A stretch of DNA of 64,000 bases, taken from positions 7,518,823 through 7,582,822 of the forward strand of contig OZ025252.1 of the NCBI GenBank assembly GCA_964019135.1. The letters are read 5' to 3'. Each line of letters begins with the position of its first letter. The stretch's first letter is position 1. Below are positions 40,894 to 53,161 of this stretch, one piece after another. The notes beneath the pieces were generated by a model. That model did not search any database. It was given only the letters and a program-made list of their open reading frames with translations, and was not told the origin of the DNA. The position numbers and the translations under genes are program-made. The DNA is from Arenicola marina. Taxonomy: Eukaryota > Annelida > Polychaeta > Arenicolidae.

Positions 40894-41726
40894 CTTTTGC
40901 TTTAACGGAAACACAAAACCCCTCCAACTTTCGGTTGACAGCGACGTTTATAACAGGCATAATACTTTATCAGACCGTGAATACCAGGAATGCATTAATT
41001 AATTCTTTCCCCTAGTCGTATTTTGAACTAACTCGTGATAAATAATCCATGAACAGTTTTGGAGTGACTACAAAATATTCAGCCCTATATATTATAAATA
41101 CAGAGTACTGACTACCATGCGCGCCTCGTTATAAGAAGAGTTTACATTAGCTGGTGACTCGTCGGCAGCGTTGTCAACAGCGGGGTGACTGTTTCGTTGG
41201 CGGAGAGGTGACAGCAAGAATGTCTGAATGACAAAGTATCGTTGGTTTTGATAGCGTCATCTATAGTTATCCAATTTATAACTTCGAGAGATCCTCTTAT
41301 TTTTTACTGATTACAGCCTGAAAGCTCTTTGATATATGATTGATTGATTTTATTTATTTCCTCCATTTGCTGAAGAGTTACATAACATCCAAAACATATG
41401 CATCATAAATTATGAGATACTTTAGTCTTGATTCTAAAATGTAAAATATCTAAGATTGCGCATGTAAGTATATTGCTTTAAAAAAATATATATTCTGTGT
41501 AATGTTTAGTTAAATCCCCATAGTTTAACTGGAAATGTAAATGATATGGGCACGGCATATCCCTTTAACGACTTAATCACCGGGTAAGACAAATCCGCTG
41601 ATAGAAAAAGTTCTCACTAGCGGCACTAAATTATTCTGTTTAAGAACATATTCGATGAAATGAATGTCAGATTTTATTAATCAAACTTGTGTATTTCTGG
41701 TTTAAACAATAGGGTCGCTTGCTAAT

Positions 41727-41819
41727 ATGGCCGGTCGCTTGCTCACCCGTCGGACTGTTGCGCGACAAGCCCAAACCACAGACCCGCTGGGTCAGCGGTG
41801 GCTCCACCGCCTGAGTGAC
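41727..41819 (+). CDS. Candidate orphan first exon (mitochondrial-presequence-like)
   Basis: ATG at 41727 reads MAGRLLTRRTVARQAQTTDP then LGQRWLHRLSD, and stops at a donor-like GTAAGAG (41820). It is basic, with Arg, Leu, Thr and Ala and no acidic residue in the first 19, like a mitochondrial targeting sequence. The local base composition is GC-richer than its surroundings. No downstream exon was recognised in the window and copy B has no counterpart. It may be an isolated or decayed exon, or a chance frame. Confidence 0.25.
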
Positions 41820-43452
41820 GTAAGAGTTCTTTGAATGCGTTTGATCAGATTGGGGCTGATCAAGCCAAAGTTTTGCTGGTGCGACAGATTAGGTCAATCA
41901 GCTATATAGTTACAGTAGGAATACTAAGTCTGCCAACTCTCCCGCGACTTATAACATAAAGCCAATGAATAATAAACGTTTGGCCTTCACAAAAGTACAA
42001 ATTTCAAATGTGATTAGGCGGAAGAGAAACGAAAGGAAATATCATGTGATCGAAGTTGTGCGCTGTTCGACCTTACCCGACTTTACCCTATCTATAACGA
42101 GGGGGGGGGGGGGGGAGGGGGGATGCCCCCTCTGAATCGCGAATCCCCAAGAATTACGGAGAGCAATATCGAATCTCCAAGATTAGCGCGAAAAAAACCC
42201 GCCTTAATATTGATATCGCGAATATCGAAGAATTCGCAGACTGCTATATAACAGATCGCGGTAAATAAGGAGGGGGTCTTCGCGTTGCACCAGGCATTGT
42301 ACGGATAACGATCCCCAAAAATTGCCAACAGCTAATCGCGAATCTCCAAGAATTCCTGGGTGCCAATCGCGGAGATCGAAAAAGGTATCCCCCCTCCCCT
42401 CTATAACGTCACGGTGACCTTCAAATTGATGATGTGTGCCTAAGATGGGAGGGTGGGGGGATACGCATGTAACAGAACATGTTAACTAGCCCTTGACACG
42501 CTCGTCGCACGATGACAAGCTTCTTGGGATGATCTGGATAGTTTGCATGGAGGGCCTAGCCTACGTATCCCGGATGGGGTAGGGTAGCAAATCCGGAGCC
42601 GCTATAGTTGATGCAGGACTTGCGAACAGGGAACATGTGCTGAGTGGCGTAGTCAGCATCAAAATAAAGTGAACGCAGACTATAACAGCCGCGAGAGGAG
42701 GTGTGAGGAGAATTTTTGACGTCGATTGCTCCTGAAAAGGAGACGCAATGGTCTCCAAGAATGGCAACGGTCAGCTAGTAAATATCTCCTTCGACACACA
42801 TTTGCTGACAAAAAAAAAGTTGCCTTTTCTCGTACCCGCGTCTGCTACTGCACGGCGGAGTAGACCAATCACAATCGTCCCTGCCAACCCCTGCCACGCG
42901 CGCTGTCTATCATTTCTCTTGGCCCCTCCTACCTGATGCAACCCCGTCACCTTCGGTTCAGTGCACAGGGGTGGTAGACAAACGACCGCTTTTCGCGGCG
43001 GAAAGAGCCAATCAGAACCTAAATTAACCTGCTTGCAAGAAAAAAAATACCCGTAACGGCTGATGCTATTAGGTGGCTTAGTGCGACGATCTTTCTGGTA
43101 CTACATCTTGATAATGCCACATCACACTGAGACAGAATGAATTAAGAGAGGAGTGGTTATATGGTGCATAACTACCGTCAGCTGATGAGAAATCAATTGC
43201 AAGAAAACAGACATTTAGTTTTGAACCAACTTATGTGATTATTGCAGACAGATCGACGACTCCCTATAATAATAACACATACAAACCAAGTCGAGTTCAA
43301 CATTCCTTGGGAAATTCGCCATCATACTTTCGGTCGTACTTCGGACTTTTAGCGGGCTACCAACGGAAAAATAGGTGATCAACACAAATCTTACCCGTGT
43401 ATTTCGGAACCGCGACTAGTGGTGTATTATCTACAAAGGCGAGGTGAGTACC

Positions 43453-44343
43453 ATGGAATCGATGCCGCGAGCTGAAAGCGACGGTGGCGAGGGTCTGGTG
43501 ACATCCGGCGACAGTCTGGTGACATCCGGCGACAGTCTGGTGACGTCGTCCAGACAGGTTTGTCGCGGGCGTCACGGCCGCGGTCTCCGGCTCCAGGGTC
43601 TGGACCCCAGGGAGCAGCAGGACCTGCGCCTGCGCGTCAACAGCCGGGAGCGGCAGCGGATGCACGACCTGAACAGTGCGCTGGAGGCTCTCAGGGACGT
43701 GATGCCGTACACTCAGCAGGGTGCCCCCTCCGCCGTCCGCAAGCTCTCCAAGATCGCCACCCTGCTGCTGGCCAGGAACTACATCCTGATGCTGCGGGGA
43801 TCCGTGGACGAGATGAAGAAGCTGATGGCGGAGCTGCATAACCACCAGCGATTCCCGATGCCAGGATCGGCCGCCGCCATGGAGGCGGGATCCGTCTGTC
43901 CGGGACTCCTCGGGTACCCGCCCGCCGGGATGGCGGGGCCGCGGCGTCCCTCCCCGGTGGCGGTCCGCCACCCCGGCGACGCGCGCCTCGGGCCCGTGGG
44001 GCCGCTGGCCGTCACCCCTGGAGACGGTCCGGGGTGCTGCTGCAGTGGCTGGACGGGGCATCCGGCGGGGAGCCCGGCGGGATTTACCCCTCCCGGATCG
44101 TGCTCTCCATGCGGCGCTCGCCGCGAGGCTCTTCGGGATCCATGCGGCGGCAACTTATCTAATCCGGGTGTCCCGCCGCCGTCATCGGCCGCCGGCTCGG
44201 TCTGTCTGGGGCGGGGATCCGGACTGCCTGCCTTGTCCGGATACTGTTCCCTGAGGGACGCGGCCCTCCTCGGCCTGTATCCCACCGACACCACACGGGG
44301 GGAGGACGCAACAGCCCGGAGGGTGGGTGGCCGCAGAAACTAA
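43453..44343 (+). CDS. Olig-family bHLH transcription factor, intronless, 296 aa
   Basis: The ATG at 43453 sits in a good context (TACCATGG). A three-fold repeat of SGDSLVT lies at about residues 15-31. The bHLH domain (about residues 58-117) reads [20 protein letters not shown], then LRDVMPY, then [20 protein letters not shown], the hallmark of the Olig/Bhlhe22/23 group; VNSRER and [11 protein letters not shown] favour Olig. The loop has a small insertion (TQQGAPSA) compared with the usual AHGPS. The C-terminal half is Pro/Gly-rich with no second domain, and strongly GC-rich. Olig proteins bind E-boxes, usually as repressors, and set neural or glial fates. Absent introns fit the family. The gene is missing from copy B of the duplication. 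A candidate AATAAA lies at 44996-45001. Confidence 0.93.
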   Translation: MESMPRAESDGGEGLVTSGDSLVTSGDSLVTSSRQVCRGRHGRGLRLQGLDPREQQDLRLRVNSRERQRMHDLNSALEALRDVMPYTQQGAPSAVRKLSKIATLLLARNYILMLRGSVDEMKKLMAELHNHQRFPMPGSAAAMEAGSVCPGLLGYPPAGMAGPRRPSPVAVRHPGDARLGPVGPLAVTPGDGPGCCCSGWTGHPAGSPAGFTPPGSCSPCGARREALRDPCGGNLSNPGVPPPSSAAGSVCLGRGSGLPALSGYCSLRDAALLGLYPTDTTRGEDATARRVGGRRN

Positions 44344-44379
44344 CAGCGCTATACTGGACACTAACTGCCCAAGGACTGT

Positions 44380-44720
44380 GGAAAGGCGGATCAGACTGTG
44401 GAAAGGTGGATCAGACTGTTGAAAGGCGGATCAGATTGCTTAAATATGGATCAGATTGTATAAAGGTGTACCAGACTGCCCAAAGGTCGATCAGACTGTT
44501 TAAGGGTGGATCATATTATTTTATCAAGGATCAGACTACGATATGCATAGGGTGGATCAGACTACATCCGCGAGGATCAAAGCCTATGGATCAATGCCTA
44601 TGGGTAGATCAGACTGTCGAAAGGTGGATCAGACTGTCAAAAGGTATATCAAAATGCTCTAGAGTGAATCATATTATTTCATCGAGGATCAGACTACGAT
44701 ATGCATAGGGTGGATCAGAT
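44380..44720. repeat. Degenerate 20-bp repeat downstream of the bHLH gene
   Basis: About 14 imperfect units of GTGGATCAGACTGTCGAAAG begin some 40 bp after the stop codon, so they probably lie in the 3' UTR. A larger block (GATCAGACTACGATATGCAT) occurs twice, at 44530 and 44690. Confidence 0.8.
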
Positions 44721-45308
44721 TACTTCAGCGAGGCTGATACTCTCTCCCGATGAATTAGACATCGTTAGGATGAATCAGATGATCCACTGAATTAAGCAAG
44801 TATTCGATTGGCTCGTGGATCCACTCTGTGGTAAAAGCATGGATTACAACCCAAAAACAATCCATATACACGATGATGTATGTCGCTCGGTTCCAGTCTC
44901 ATTGTATACAAGACGAAAATGACAATTAATCACCTTCCAATGTTGTGATAACGTCCTTGAAACTATATATCTTCTGTGCCTGTGGTGACATTTGAAATAA
45001 ACTGTTGGAAGCCAGTCGGTTATGTTTGCCTCTTAGGTTTTTTAAATATTGTATTTAGTGTTGAGCCGTCAACTTCGGCAAAGCCTATGCCAGTCAGTAA
45101 CATGGTAACGTCATGCATACACCATTTTGGGATATAAATACAAAAGTTGTGTGAGGTTGATTGCGGAGAATGACCCCAGGTTAAGTCAATGCTTACAACA
45201 TTTAGACCTAGACCAATATTTGATAAAGCTAGATAGGAAAATAGTGTATATATTTGATTTGTTGGGGGGGGGGGGGGGGGAGGCGTGCATGAGAACAGGA
45301 CGTACGTA

Positions 45309-45462
45309 GGGGCCATGTCTCCGTGAGTCACCCCAAACTCTTTGCGAAGAAAGTTATGGGATCTTTATCCTGCGACCACATAAACATTTGCACAGTTGGG
45401 GATCGAACTACGCATGGGCCGCTTGGGTTGGTCTACCAGAGCACACTCGATGTCGAACACTA
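45309..45462 (-). mobile_element. SINE related to family 1, different head (copy A)
   Basis: Body AACTCTTTGCGAAGAAAGTT then ATGGGATCTTTATCCTGCGA as in family 1, but the head (GGGGATCGAACTACGCATGG) differs. The orthologue in copy B lies at 60158-60285. Confidence 0.65.
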
Positions 45463-45700
45463 CTAGGCCAGCGTGTAACTAAACACGAACGGGGGTATAT
45501 GTACACTAAGAAGGATTGAATGTTACACATATATAACAGGGGTGGATCCAGGAATTTTAAATAGGGGGGGTGGGGTCCATTGCCTCAGATAGCGTTTTTC
45601 TTGCGAGGGTGGGGGCTTGAAAACTTGCCACCGGGGGGGGGGGGGTCCTCAGATAGCGTCCTTCCTCAAAAAGGGATTCCGGACCCCCTGGAACCGCCCC

Positions 45701-48700
45701 CCCCCTCCCCCACCCCTCTTGATCCACCTATGTATTTATTTCGTCTACTTCTGAACCCGGGAAGTAGACACCGAAACCCCGCTTAGTTCAGTAATGAGCC
45801 TTAACGTATCCCCGGACGATAAAAACTAGCACACATGAGTTCTATAGAATGGATTTATGACATGGCGTATAATTAGATTTTCAGTGCTTGAAAGTCCTTG
45901 AGTAGTTTGAGGTCGACTCGAGACGCGGGTGAATGGGAGGCTGGGCAGGTAATTACTGGTATGAGGGTTCTTCACACCTGGTGGGCCTGAGGGCCGCGTG
46001 CTTAACCCCAACCTCTGCTTACACCGCCTATGTAAACCCCTCTAGCCCAAGGCGTTGTGCGGAATTTATCCATGAAAATTGGTGTCACCTTTAATTTGCC
46101 CTATGTATTCGCGACAATCCTTGTCAGCAGTACAGGTCTATAGTCTATAGAGTCATGAAGACTTGATTTCTCGAACTGTATTAGCCTATTCTATTGATAA
46201 TATTTATATTAACATTTGGCAATTCTATGGCATCCCTTCCCAACACCGGGAAAAATATATAATCACTGCACATGGAAAACGTTTACGGTAATAAATTGTT
46301 GAATACAAATATATGTTGCCAGACTGGGACATATCCAATCTTCTAGTATATGGCTTTTCACGCCGGTTATACTGATTTGGAAAAGTGGTATAGATTTTTG
46401 AATTTAATTAATATTTCAGTTAAGTTAGGCCCCAGTGTACGGTAAAAAGAGAATACGCTACAAAGTTACAAATGTGTCCAGCCCAATCCGGCTCAGTATC
46501 CGTAGTTATCTATAGCTTTCATGTATTGGTGGACTAATGATAACTTCGTTGCACAGAATATCGAAAAAACGTGTAGACATGTATTTGTAAACCGCACAAC
46601 CTGCATGCAGCGTTCTTTGTTACTTCCTGACAACAGGAGCGTCCCGCACTTTATAAAGTAATTATTTGTGAGGCCTACAGAAGTTGACTTAAATGTGTCA
46701 AAGAAGAAACTGCGCGAAACGAATTAGGAAGATTTCTTTTCCATTGAGTTTCAATTGATCAAAACATCATTGCAGAAACAGTTGCAGACATCATCACACA
46801 GCTGCCATTGTCTTCTGATGGTACTTGCGCGGAGAAAGGTATTTGCTATAGAATTCGGGGCCTGTGATTGTACAAGAACAGTTCACTTCAATCCGGACAC
46901 TCTTTCAAGTCTATGGTATCTATAGAGACACCTACCAACAATAACCATGTCAAGAGTTCGCAACAGGAGAGACGAGGGCTGGTCGTCTGTATATGGTTGG
47001 TGGTGCAATCTCCGAGGGAGAGTCGGCCTAGGGCGTGGCCCACGCAGTGGCTTTGATGGAAGGGTTCGCGGCCGCCTCTGCTGTGAATTTTACGGCTTTT
47101 GCGACACCTCTAATGCAATCACTGCTGGGGACAAGTGAGAATGTTTAAGTTCCGCTGTTTTAATTGAGGGCTCGTTTGCCTCGCGACAAGTGTTCCCGGG
47201 GTGGCCTGGTCAGCACCCCTGCCGCAGGGTGGCGAGCTTAATGAGAGTCCACACCCTGGGGTGCCGCAGGGTCATAAGAAACACCTCCGAAAGGCGAAAT
47301 AGCGCCCTCCCCTCAGGCTCGACAATGCGACCCCCTTGACGCCACAATGCCCGCAGCAGACGACTCTCAGTGATCGCAAACCGCCCTCGTTTCCCGCGCT
47401 TTGTTTGCCGCCGTCTGTGATTGCGCAGACGACTTTTTCCGTGGCGCTGTTCAAAAGATTTGTCATAGTCTTGGGCGCGTATTTACGCCGATGACGAGCG
47501 CAGGACGAAGGCAAACTGCATCAGGAGGACATATAGATATATAGACAGACCGGCTCCCACGGGGTGGCTATAGAAAACCCGACGGGACACTCAGTTTATT
47601 TTCCCGCGGGGCTGGAGCGTACTGCCATCATTACTGCATGTTGCAAACGCGCCTTATACAAGCAGTCAGCAGGCTGGCAACAGATGCGCCCCCTGGCGGG
47701 TAGCGTCCAGCATTGTGCGTCCCCAGAGAGGCGCCGCGGGGAGCAACGAGTGAATTAATCACGCCATGATTCACAATGAAACAGAAAATTAAATTATAAC
47801 CGCTTCTTGCTTTGACCAAAGACGACCAATTGACTGGCAGCCTAACTGCATGGGACTGAAGATCCGCTCCCCGGTACTCGGGCAACGCAGGGGGGCAATG
47901 CGCTCGTTCTCAGCCAACGATAGCAAGCTCCCCGCACGGTAAGTGAGTCGAAGGCAGAGAGTGCAACGATAGGCGTGAAGGACGCAGGGGCGTCCACCAA
48001 CGTGACGTCAACAACTCTGATTGACAGCCCCACCTCCTACCCACGAGAGCGACACCCGCCGCACAACCCAATCACAATGTTCAGGTCGCACACGCAAGAC
48101 AATTACAAGGTCTAATAGGCTAACTGGAATGTTTTTTCTCAATGCGTCTACAGGACATGAGGTACTATTTAATGCCGATGACACACACAACCTTAACCAC
48201 ACTATGCACAAACCGCAAAGCCTCAGATAAAGATAAACAATGTCCTGATAGAATGTGTGGATTCCTGCGAGCAAGCCGCTGTGCCTACTGCCAACATAGA
48301 GGACTTCGTAACATCTATGGATCGAGCTACTAAATGGCATGATCAATGACGTCAGTAATAACCTCTCCACGGACGAAGGGATACTAAACCGGCTTTAACA
48401 ATACATGCCACCACACATATACAACACCATACTGTAGGTTTACGTACGATCCCGTTTAGCAAAACTTTGATATCGAGGTTACCAACGAAAAACTGAGTTT
48501 ATCAAAACATATTTTATCGGTCGATTAATGGACACATTATATCGATCGATCAAGTTTGTCTTTGATAAACTCATTTTGTCACTGAAAATTGCTGTTTATC
48601 GGCCACGTTCTAGCGTGTAATCCCATAAACTGGGTTTATCGAATGATATCCTGAGTTTTACGCTGGATAATCGCTGCAAAACCTTGCTTATCGGGGTCTT

Positions 48701-48890
48701 TGCACAAACGGCTCGCCATAGACGTCGCGCAGTGCACAACATTCACAGCGCCAGCATGATGTCAGCCTGAAGGTTTTCACGCATTTTTTTGGGTGTGCAG
48801 TCCAGACAACTATCTGTAGGGGTTTCCCCTCAAGTCCCGATTTCCATCATACAGCCACAAAAATGAGGCCAGTGTCACACATATATCTTT
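45701..48890. other. Gene-poor stretch
   Basis: No recognised gene. A 63-codon frame at 46947-47138 (MSRVRNRRDEGWSSVYGWWC and on) has four Cys near its end but no known pattern and no supporting exon. Two related GC-rich words, CCGCAGGGTGGCGAGC and CCGCAGGGTC, lie at 47220-47275. A region at 48450-48710 has several copies of GTTTATCGAT-like words and may be a decayed element. Confidence 0.4.
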
Positions 48891-48894
48891 CGGT

Positions 48895-49146
48895 GCCGGC
48901 CCGATAGTTCAGTGGGTTAGAGCGCTCGCATTGAGTGCTCTGGTCACCCGAGGGCCTAACGGCAAGTGGATCGATGGTTCGAGCCCCGCTGTGGCCATGT
49001 CTGTGTGGTCGCAGGATAAAGATCCCATGTTTTTCTTCACAAAGATTAGGGCGTTACCCCCGGGGACATGGCTCCACTATCCCTTCCTTCTCCCATTGAC
49101 GCGATATGACCAAAATTGGTTAAAGCCTCCTAAATATACAACCAAC
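48895..49146 (+). mobile_element. SINE family 1, plus orientation, full length
   Basis: Head GCCGGCCCGATAGTTCAGTG with B-box-like GGTTCGAGCCC, body, and tail TCCTAAATATACAACCAACT. A copy of the dispersed element (49180-49290) follows 35 bp later. Confidence 0.92.
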
Positions 49147-49875
49147 TACGCATATAGCTTTCGATGGTTGCGTCCATCTTCCATCTTAGAGCCCACGAAA
49201 TGGGTTGTTATATAAACGGTAGGCGTGAGTCATACGTGAGCTATGTTGAAACAAGAGTTCGCCCTAACATGTGAGAACGACCGATGGTTGGTTAGGTGCG
49301 ATTTAGCATTTTCGATGCGGAATTTGAAAATGCAGACAATCCGTTGTCGTGCGACCACAATGAATTAAGCGAAAAAGTATTCGAACATAACACAGAAATA
49401 AAGTTTAATCACGCGCCTTTGATCTCAATCAAACTGGAGTACATATACCTTGATGGTAATATGGTCTCAAGATTTTTTGTAATACAGGATTGGTGTGTTG
49501 ACAAACCAGTCTATGTTCACGTAAGCACAAAGCGCCTACAGATCTTGGCCTAGAGCGAGGTTTTTTCATTCAGACCCGCTAACCCGGTCACGCTGAGTCT
49601 GGTTTTTTTTCTCCAGACCTTTGACGCTGACACACTAGCCTACAACAGCTGGACCTATATGCAAAATTGGGATTTGGAATCTGGCCCAATTCTTATTCTG
49701 GATAACCTTAGAAAACCTCCTCATCTGTACCCCATAGAATCAGATTGCTTTGCTTTCCCACCACCTTAGTTACGCCTTTACACTGATCCACTAACATCGT
49801 CGCGTTAATTTCCTGTTCGAAATGTTGGTATATAATCTTCTGCTCGGCAATGCAATATGCCATAATGGCATTCCT

Positions 49876-50165
49876 ACCATTCGGGGCATATTTTACGCCC
49901 CCAAACATGGTCAACTGTGCTGGGGGTAGCTGCCAGACAGTACAGTTATTCATCACCAGCCGGGGCACTTCGCCCCCAAATTAACTGTACAGGGTCGGTA
50001 TGCCACACAGTACAGCCAACCATTCGGAGCATATTTACGCCCCCAAATATGGTCAACTGTGCTGTGACCAGCTGCCAGACAGTACAGGTATTCATCACTT
50101 TCTGGGGCATTACGGCCCCAAATTAACTTACAGAGTTTAGCTGCCACACAGTATAGTAAGTGGGT
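49876..50165. repeat. Two-copy tandem repeat, about 146 bp, with internal sub-repeats
   Basis: Two units begin ATTCGGGGCATATTTTACGC and ATTCGGAGCATATTTACGCC. Each holds two related half-units (CTGCCAGACAGTACAG and TGCCACACAGTACAG), so the array arose from a shorter ancestor of about 73 bp. Confidence 0.85.
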
Positions 50166-50329
50166 AAGATTCTATGCCCAGTTGTCCAAACAAATGCATA
50201 GATATATGTAACAATTAGGGGGTCGGTATCAGAGCTAATCATGGTGTAACAACTGAACAATGGGACAAAGCCTCACTGTTTAGATATCAGGCATAATCTC
50301 CTGCAGACGCAATTCTGCAGACGCCGACC

Positions 50330-50415
50330 CCCCCCCCCCACCACCCCCATGTAAGGGGTGGGGAGATCGCGCGGCCCTTACGCCGGGCGGCCTTCATGGA
50401 TGTACACCGGTGTGG
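50330..50415. repeat. GC-rich dispersed sequence, shared with 36170-36260
   Basis: GGGGTGGGGAGATCGCGCGG then a Y-rich GCGGCC block then TGTACACCGG matches GGGGTGGGGAAATCGCGCGG at about 36197 and GTACACCG at 36249. Both are preceded by a C-run. It is probably the edge of a repeat family. Confidence 0.7.
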
Positions 50416-50850
50416 TTAATACGTAAATAGATGCGAATCGACGACGTGGTGAATTCCTTATTCTTTTATTCACACTCAGTGACAGTTGATTGAATATAAC
50501 ATACATCTGCACCAGAATATCACACTTGGTACAGTTACAAATAAAACGCATAATAGTACACTCACATTCATCAATCATTCATCTACGCTTTCATCTTATA
50601 TTGCTCAATTCAAAGATGTAATATCAATAACATTATATTCAATATCTATTATTATATCTACAATAGATATACCGGTAAAATATGTGGCCTACCTGTGGTG
50701 ACACAGCAATTCCCAAGTGGAAAACACTTGAACCGAATTGGTATCGACTTTCCTATCAACAAAAATGGCGCCAAACTGTGGCAGACTGCGCCTGCGTCGC
50801 ACTCGTTGCGCGCACGCCTCATAACCAGATTACGGGTTTAAAAGGCTTAA

Positions 50851-51200
50851 TAGGGTCTGTAAGTGACGTCACAGACAGCGCGCTCACCTCTAGAAACAAC
50901 CGTTATGGGTACAACGCGTCAGCGGGTCCCTATACTTTACTATGGGCCTCAAACTAGACTCACTGATGTTTGAGATATGAATGCAATGTTAGATTTGAAA
51001 ACCATATGGACTAAATGTTTGGGGGTGTATCTTTATACTCGTACTAGTTTTAAATCGCAAGACGCTGGTTTTCTGTGCGTTTCACGCCATTACAAAGAGC
51101 CCCCTATGCTTTGTATATGGGGCGGTGAAGCGTCATGTACCCAAAACCGGATTTGCTGGAGGTTAGCGCGCGCTGTCCGTGATGTCACTTACAGACCCTA
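50851..51200. mobile_element. MITE with about 35-bp inverted ends (TAGGGTCTGTAAGTGAC)
   Basis: Left end TAGGGTCTGTAAGTGACGTC; right end, reverse complemented, TAGGGTCTGTAAGTGACATC. The match continues through CACRGACAGCGCGC. Total length 350 bp, no coding capacity. The TA edges fit a Tc1/mariner-type target, but the superfamily is not settled. Confidence 0.85.
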
Positions 51201-51309
51201 TACCGCAGCGAGTACCGGCCATACTCAGTACCGGCTACATATATTTATGTACTAGGTAAAGAACGAGTTGGAGTGTATTCGCCAATATAAATCACGAGAC
51301 CCGATAGCG

Positions 51310-51478
51310 TCGAATACTTTATTTGTGTTTACAACATTTACAAAATTTAAAATATATTTTATTTGTGTTTACAACATTTACAACATTTAAAATATATTTT
51401 ATTTGTGTTTACAACATTTACAACAGTTAAAATATATTTTATTTGTGTTTACAAAATTTACAACATTTAAAATATAAC
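51310..51478. repeat. Tandem repeat, about 53 bp, AT-rich
   Basis: Four units of TTTATTTGTGTTTACAACAT then TTACAACATTTAAAATATA. Confidence 0.92.
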
Positions 51479-52383
51479 TGGACATTACAATTCAGTAGGC
51501 TATAAAAATCAACTTTTTTCTGTCTGTGATGACAAACATTATTCATGACATTGGCAAATGATTGATTTCTTGATTTGGACAAAACTGTAATAAAATCATT
51601 TGCGGTAAAGTAACAATTAAGTATTATTGAGCTCAAGTGGCTCTATCATATCTGCTCATAAAATCACCCATATTCATCAGCAGTATGATGCTAAGAGACA
51701 TTCGATACCTTGAAAAAGATAAATCAAAAACAATAGCCCTTTCCCCATTTTCGCCCATTATGGTTTATTCCGCTTGTCATCCGTCATTCTGCCGTCGGCA
51801 ACAGTCAGGCCAGGCAAATATTGGGTATTCAGCGGGCTGTAGTGCGCCAAGTTTACTGACCGCATGATACGGCAAAATACAAGTTATAAAGTGTCTTTCA
51901 ACAATATATTGTCACTAGATAGTTAACAGGTGCTTATTTATGTTGCATACAGGCCTAGAAGGGACCAACCCTTTTCTCGCCTCGCTCACTGCGCAGTTTG
52001 CCTGGTTCCACATCCTTATTCGTGACTAGAATGACAGCGTTTTGATTCATCAAGCAGGGAGCGAATGAGCTGCGTAGTGAAAAATGAAGGCATATAACGT
52101 CGTTGTCCCCCAAATCCGATCTCGTGAGGTATCGCACACATAAAACGACATTCACTCACGCTGCTGAGTAAATCATAAAACAGCATAGACTTAGATAATA
52201 AACGTCGCTTTCCAGTGTTTTCTAAATTGATTCCAGACGAATCAGAACAGATTCCAAGCGCAAATATTGGTTTTTCCTGTCCTTTCAATAGCTTTTTATA
52301 GAAATAGTAGAGTGGCATTAATAACTTCGGTGTAATTTAATGACAATACGAAGTGAAAAAAACCCGCCCATTCCTCAGCATGG

Positions 52384-53161
52384 ACACGTGCGTTTGTTTA
52401 TCCCCAAAACCAGAGTCTCGTCAGTTCTCGCGCAGGGACTGGCCTGCCCTATTACGTCATACGACATGGAAAACCCGGCGCAGCGCATTAGTTCGCCTGA
52501 CACTCCTGACAGTCACGCATGAGACAGCCGTATTCTGGTTTATCAACTGTCTAACCGCTCATATATTACATAGACCTACTCCGAAGGTTATATAGTTCTG
52601 AAATGCGCATTAAATTCGGTGGTTAGCTGTGCGTCCAAGGACAGCCGTAGCCGATTTTATGTATGAAGCGAGTGAAGGCAAACGACAGGAAGATAGGGCT
52701 GTACAGTCACTTCGGGATCTTATCGAGAGCCCTCGAGACAGGGATACCTATGCTCTACGTCAATGCCTAGCATCAACAGCCTGTACGTGCTGCCTACCTT
52801 CCGGTTGTTTGCCTTCACTCGACTCACACACAAGATCGGCTAAAGCTGTCCTTGGAAGCACAAGTAACCACTGAAGTTATGTGCATATCCGAATTATAAC
52901 CATCCGAGTAGATTTATGTAATATATGAGCGGTTAGGCAGTTGATAAATCAGAATGCGGTTGTCTCATGGGTGACTGTCAGTGTCAGGCGATCTAATGTG
53001 CTGCGCGGGGTTTTCTATGTCGCATGACGTAATAATCATCATGACGCGCGTGTCTGCGCGCGGTATCTATGGTTACGTAACAATGCTTCTTATAGGGCTA
53101 TAAAGTCTCGTTCGCTTAGACTTCCGGTTTACTCATTTTGGGGACAAACAAACGAAGCACG
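52384..53161. mobile_element. Foldback element with CACGTG...CCCCAAAA ends
   Basis: The left end CACGTGCGTTTGTTTATCCC is mirrored at the right by GGGGACAAACAAACGAAGCA then CGTG. Inside, about 150 bp at 52440-52590 is an inverted copy of 52920-53050 (CTGACAGTCACGCATGAGAC against GTCTCATGGGTGACTGTCAG). No ORF of note. Confidence 0.7.

Larger units (their letters stand above)
40212..45700. repeat. Segmental duplication, copy A (contains the bHLH gene)
   Basis: Collinear and direct with 57437-60690. Shared blocks in order are 40212-41340 (with 57437-59060), 42140-42560 (with 59548-59905), 44690-44790 (with 59905-59960), 45055-45460 (with 59960-60285) and 45541-45690 (with 60481-60600). A family-1 SINE lies at the same place in both, so its insertion predates the duplication. 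Confidence 0.85.

Noticed and set aside
43444-43452. Upstream start adding MST to the bHLH protein
   Set aside because: The codon there is GTG; the first ATG is at 43453 in a better context.
43357-44294. Minus-strand frames of 234 and 171 codons
   Set aside because: Antisense shadows of the GC-rich bHLH gene.
46947-47138. Cys-containing 63-codon frame as a secreted peptide
   Set aside because: No signal peptide, no known cysteine pattern, no partner exon.
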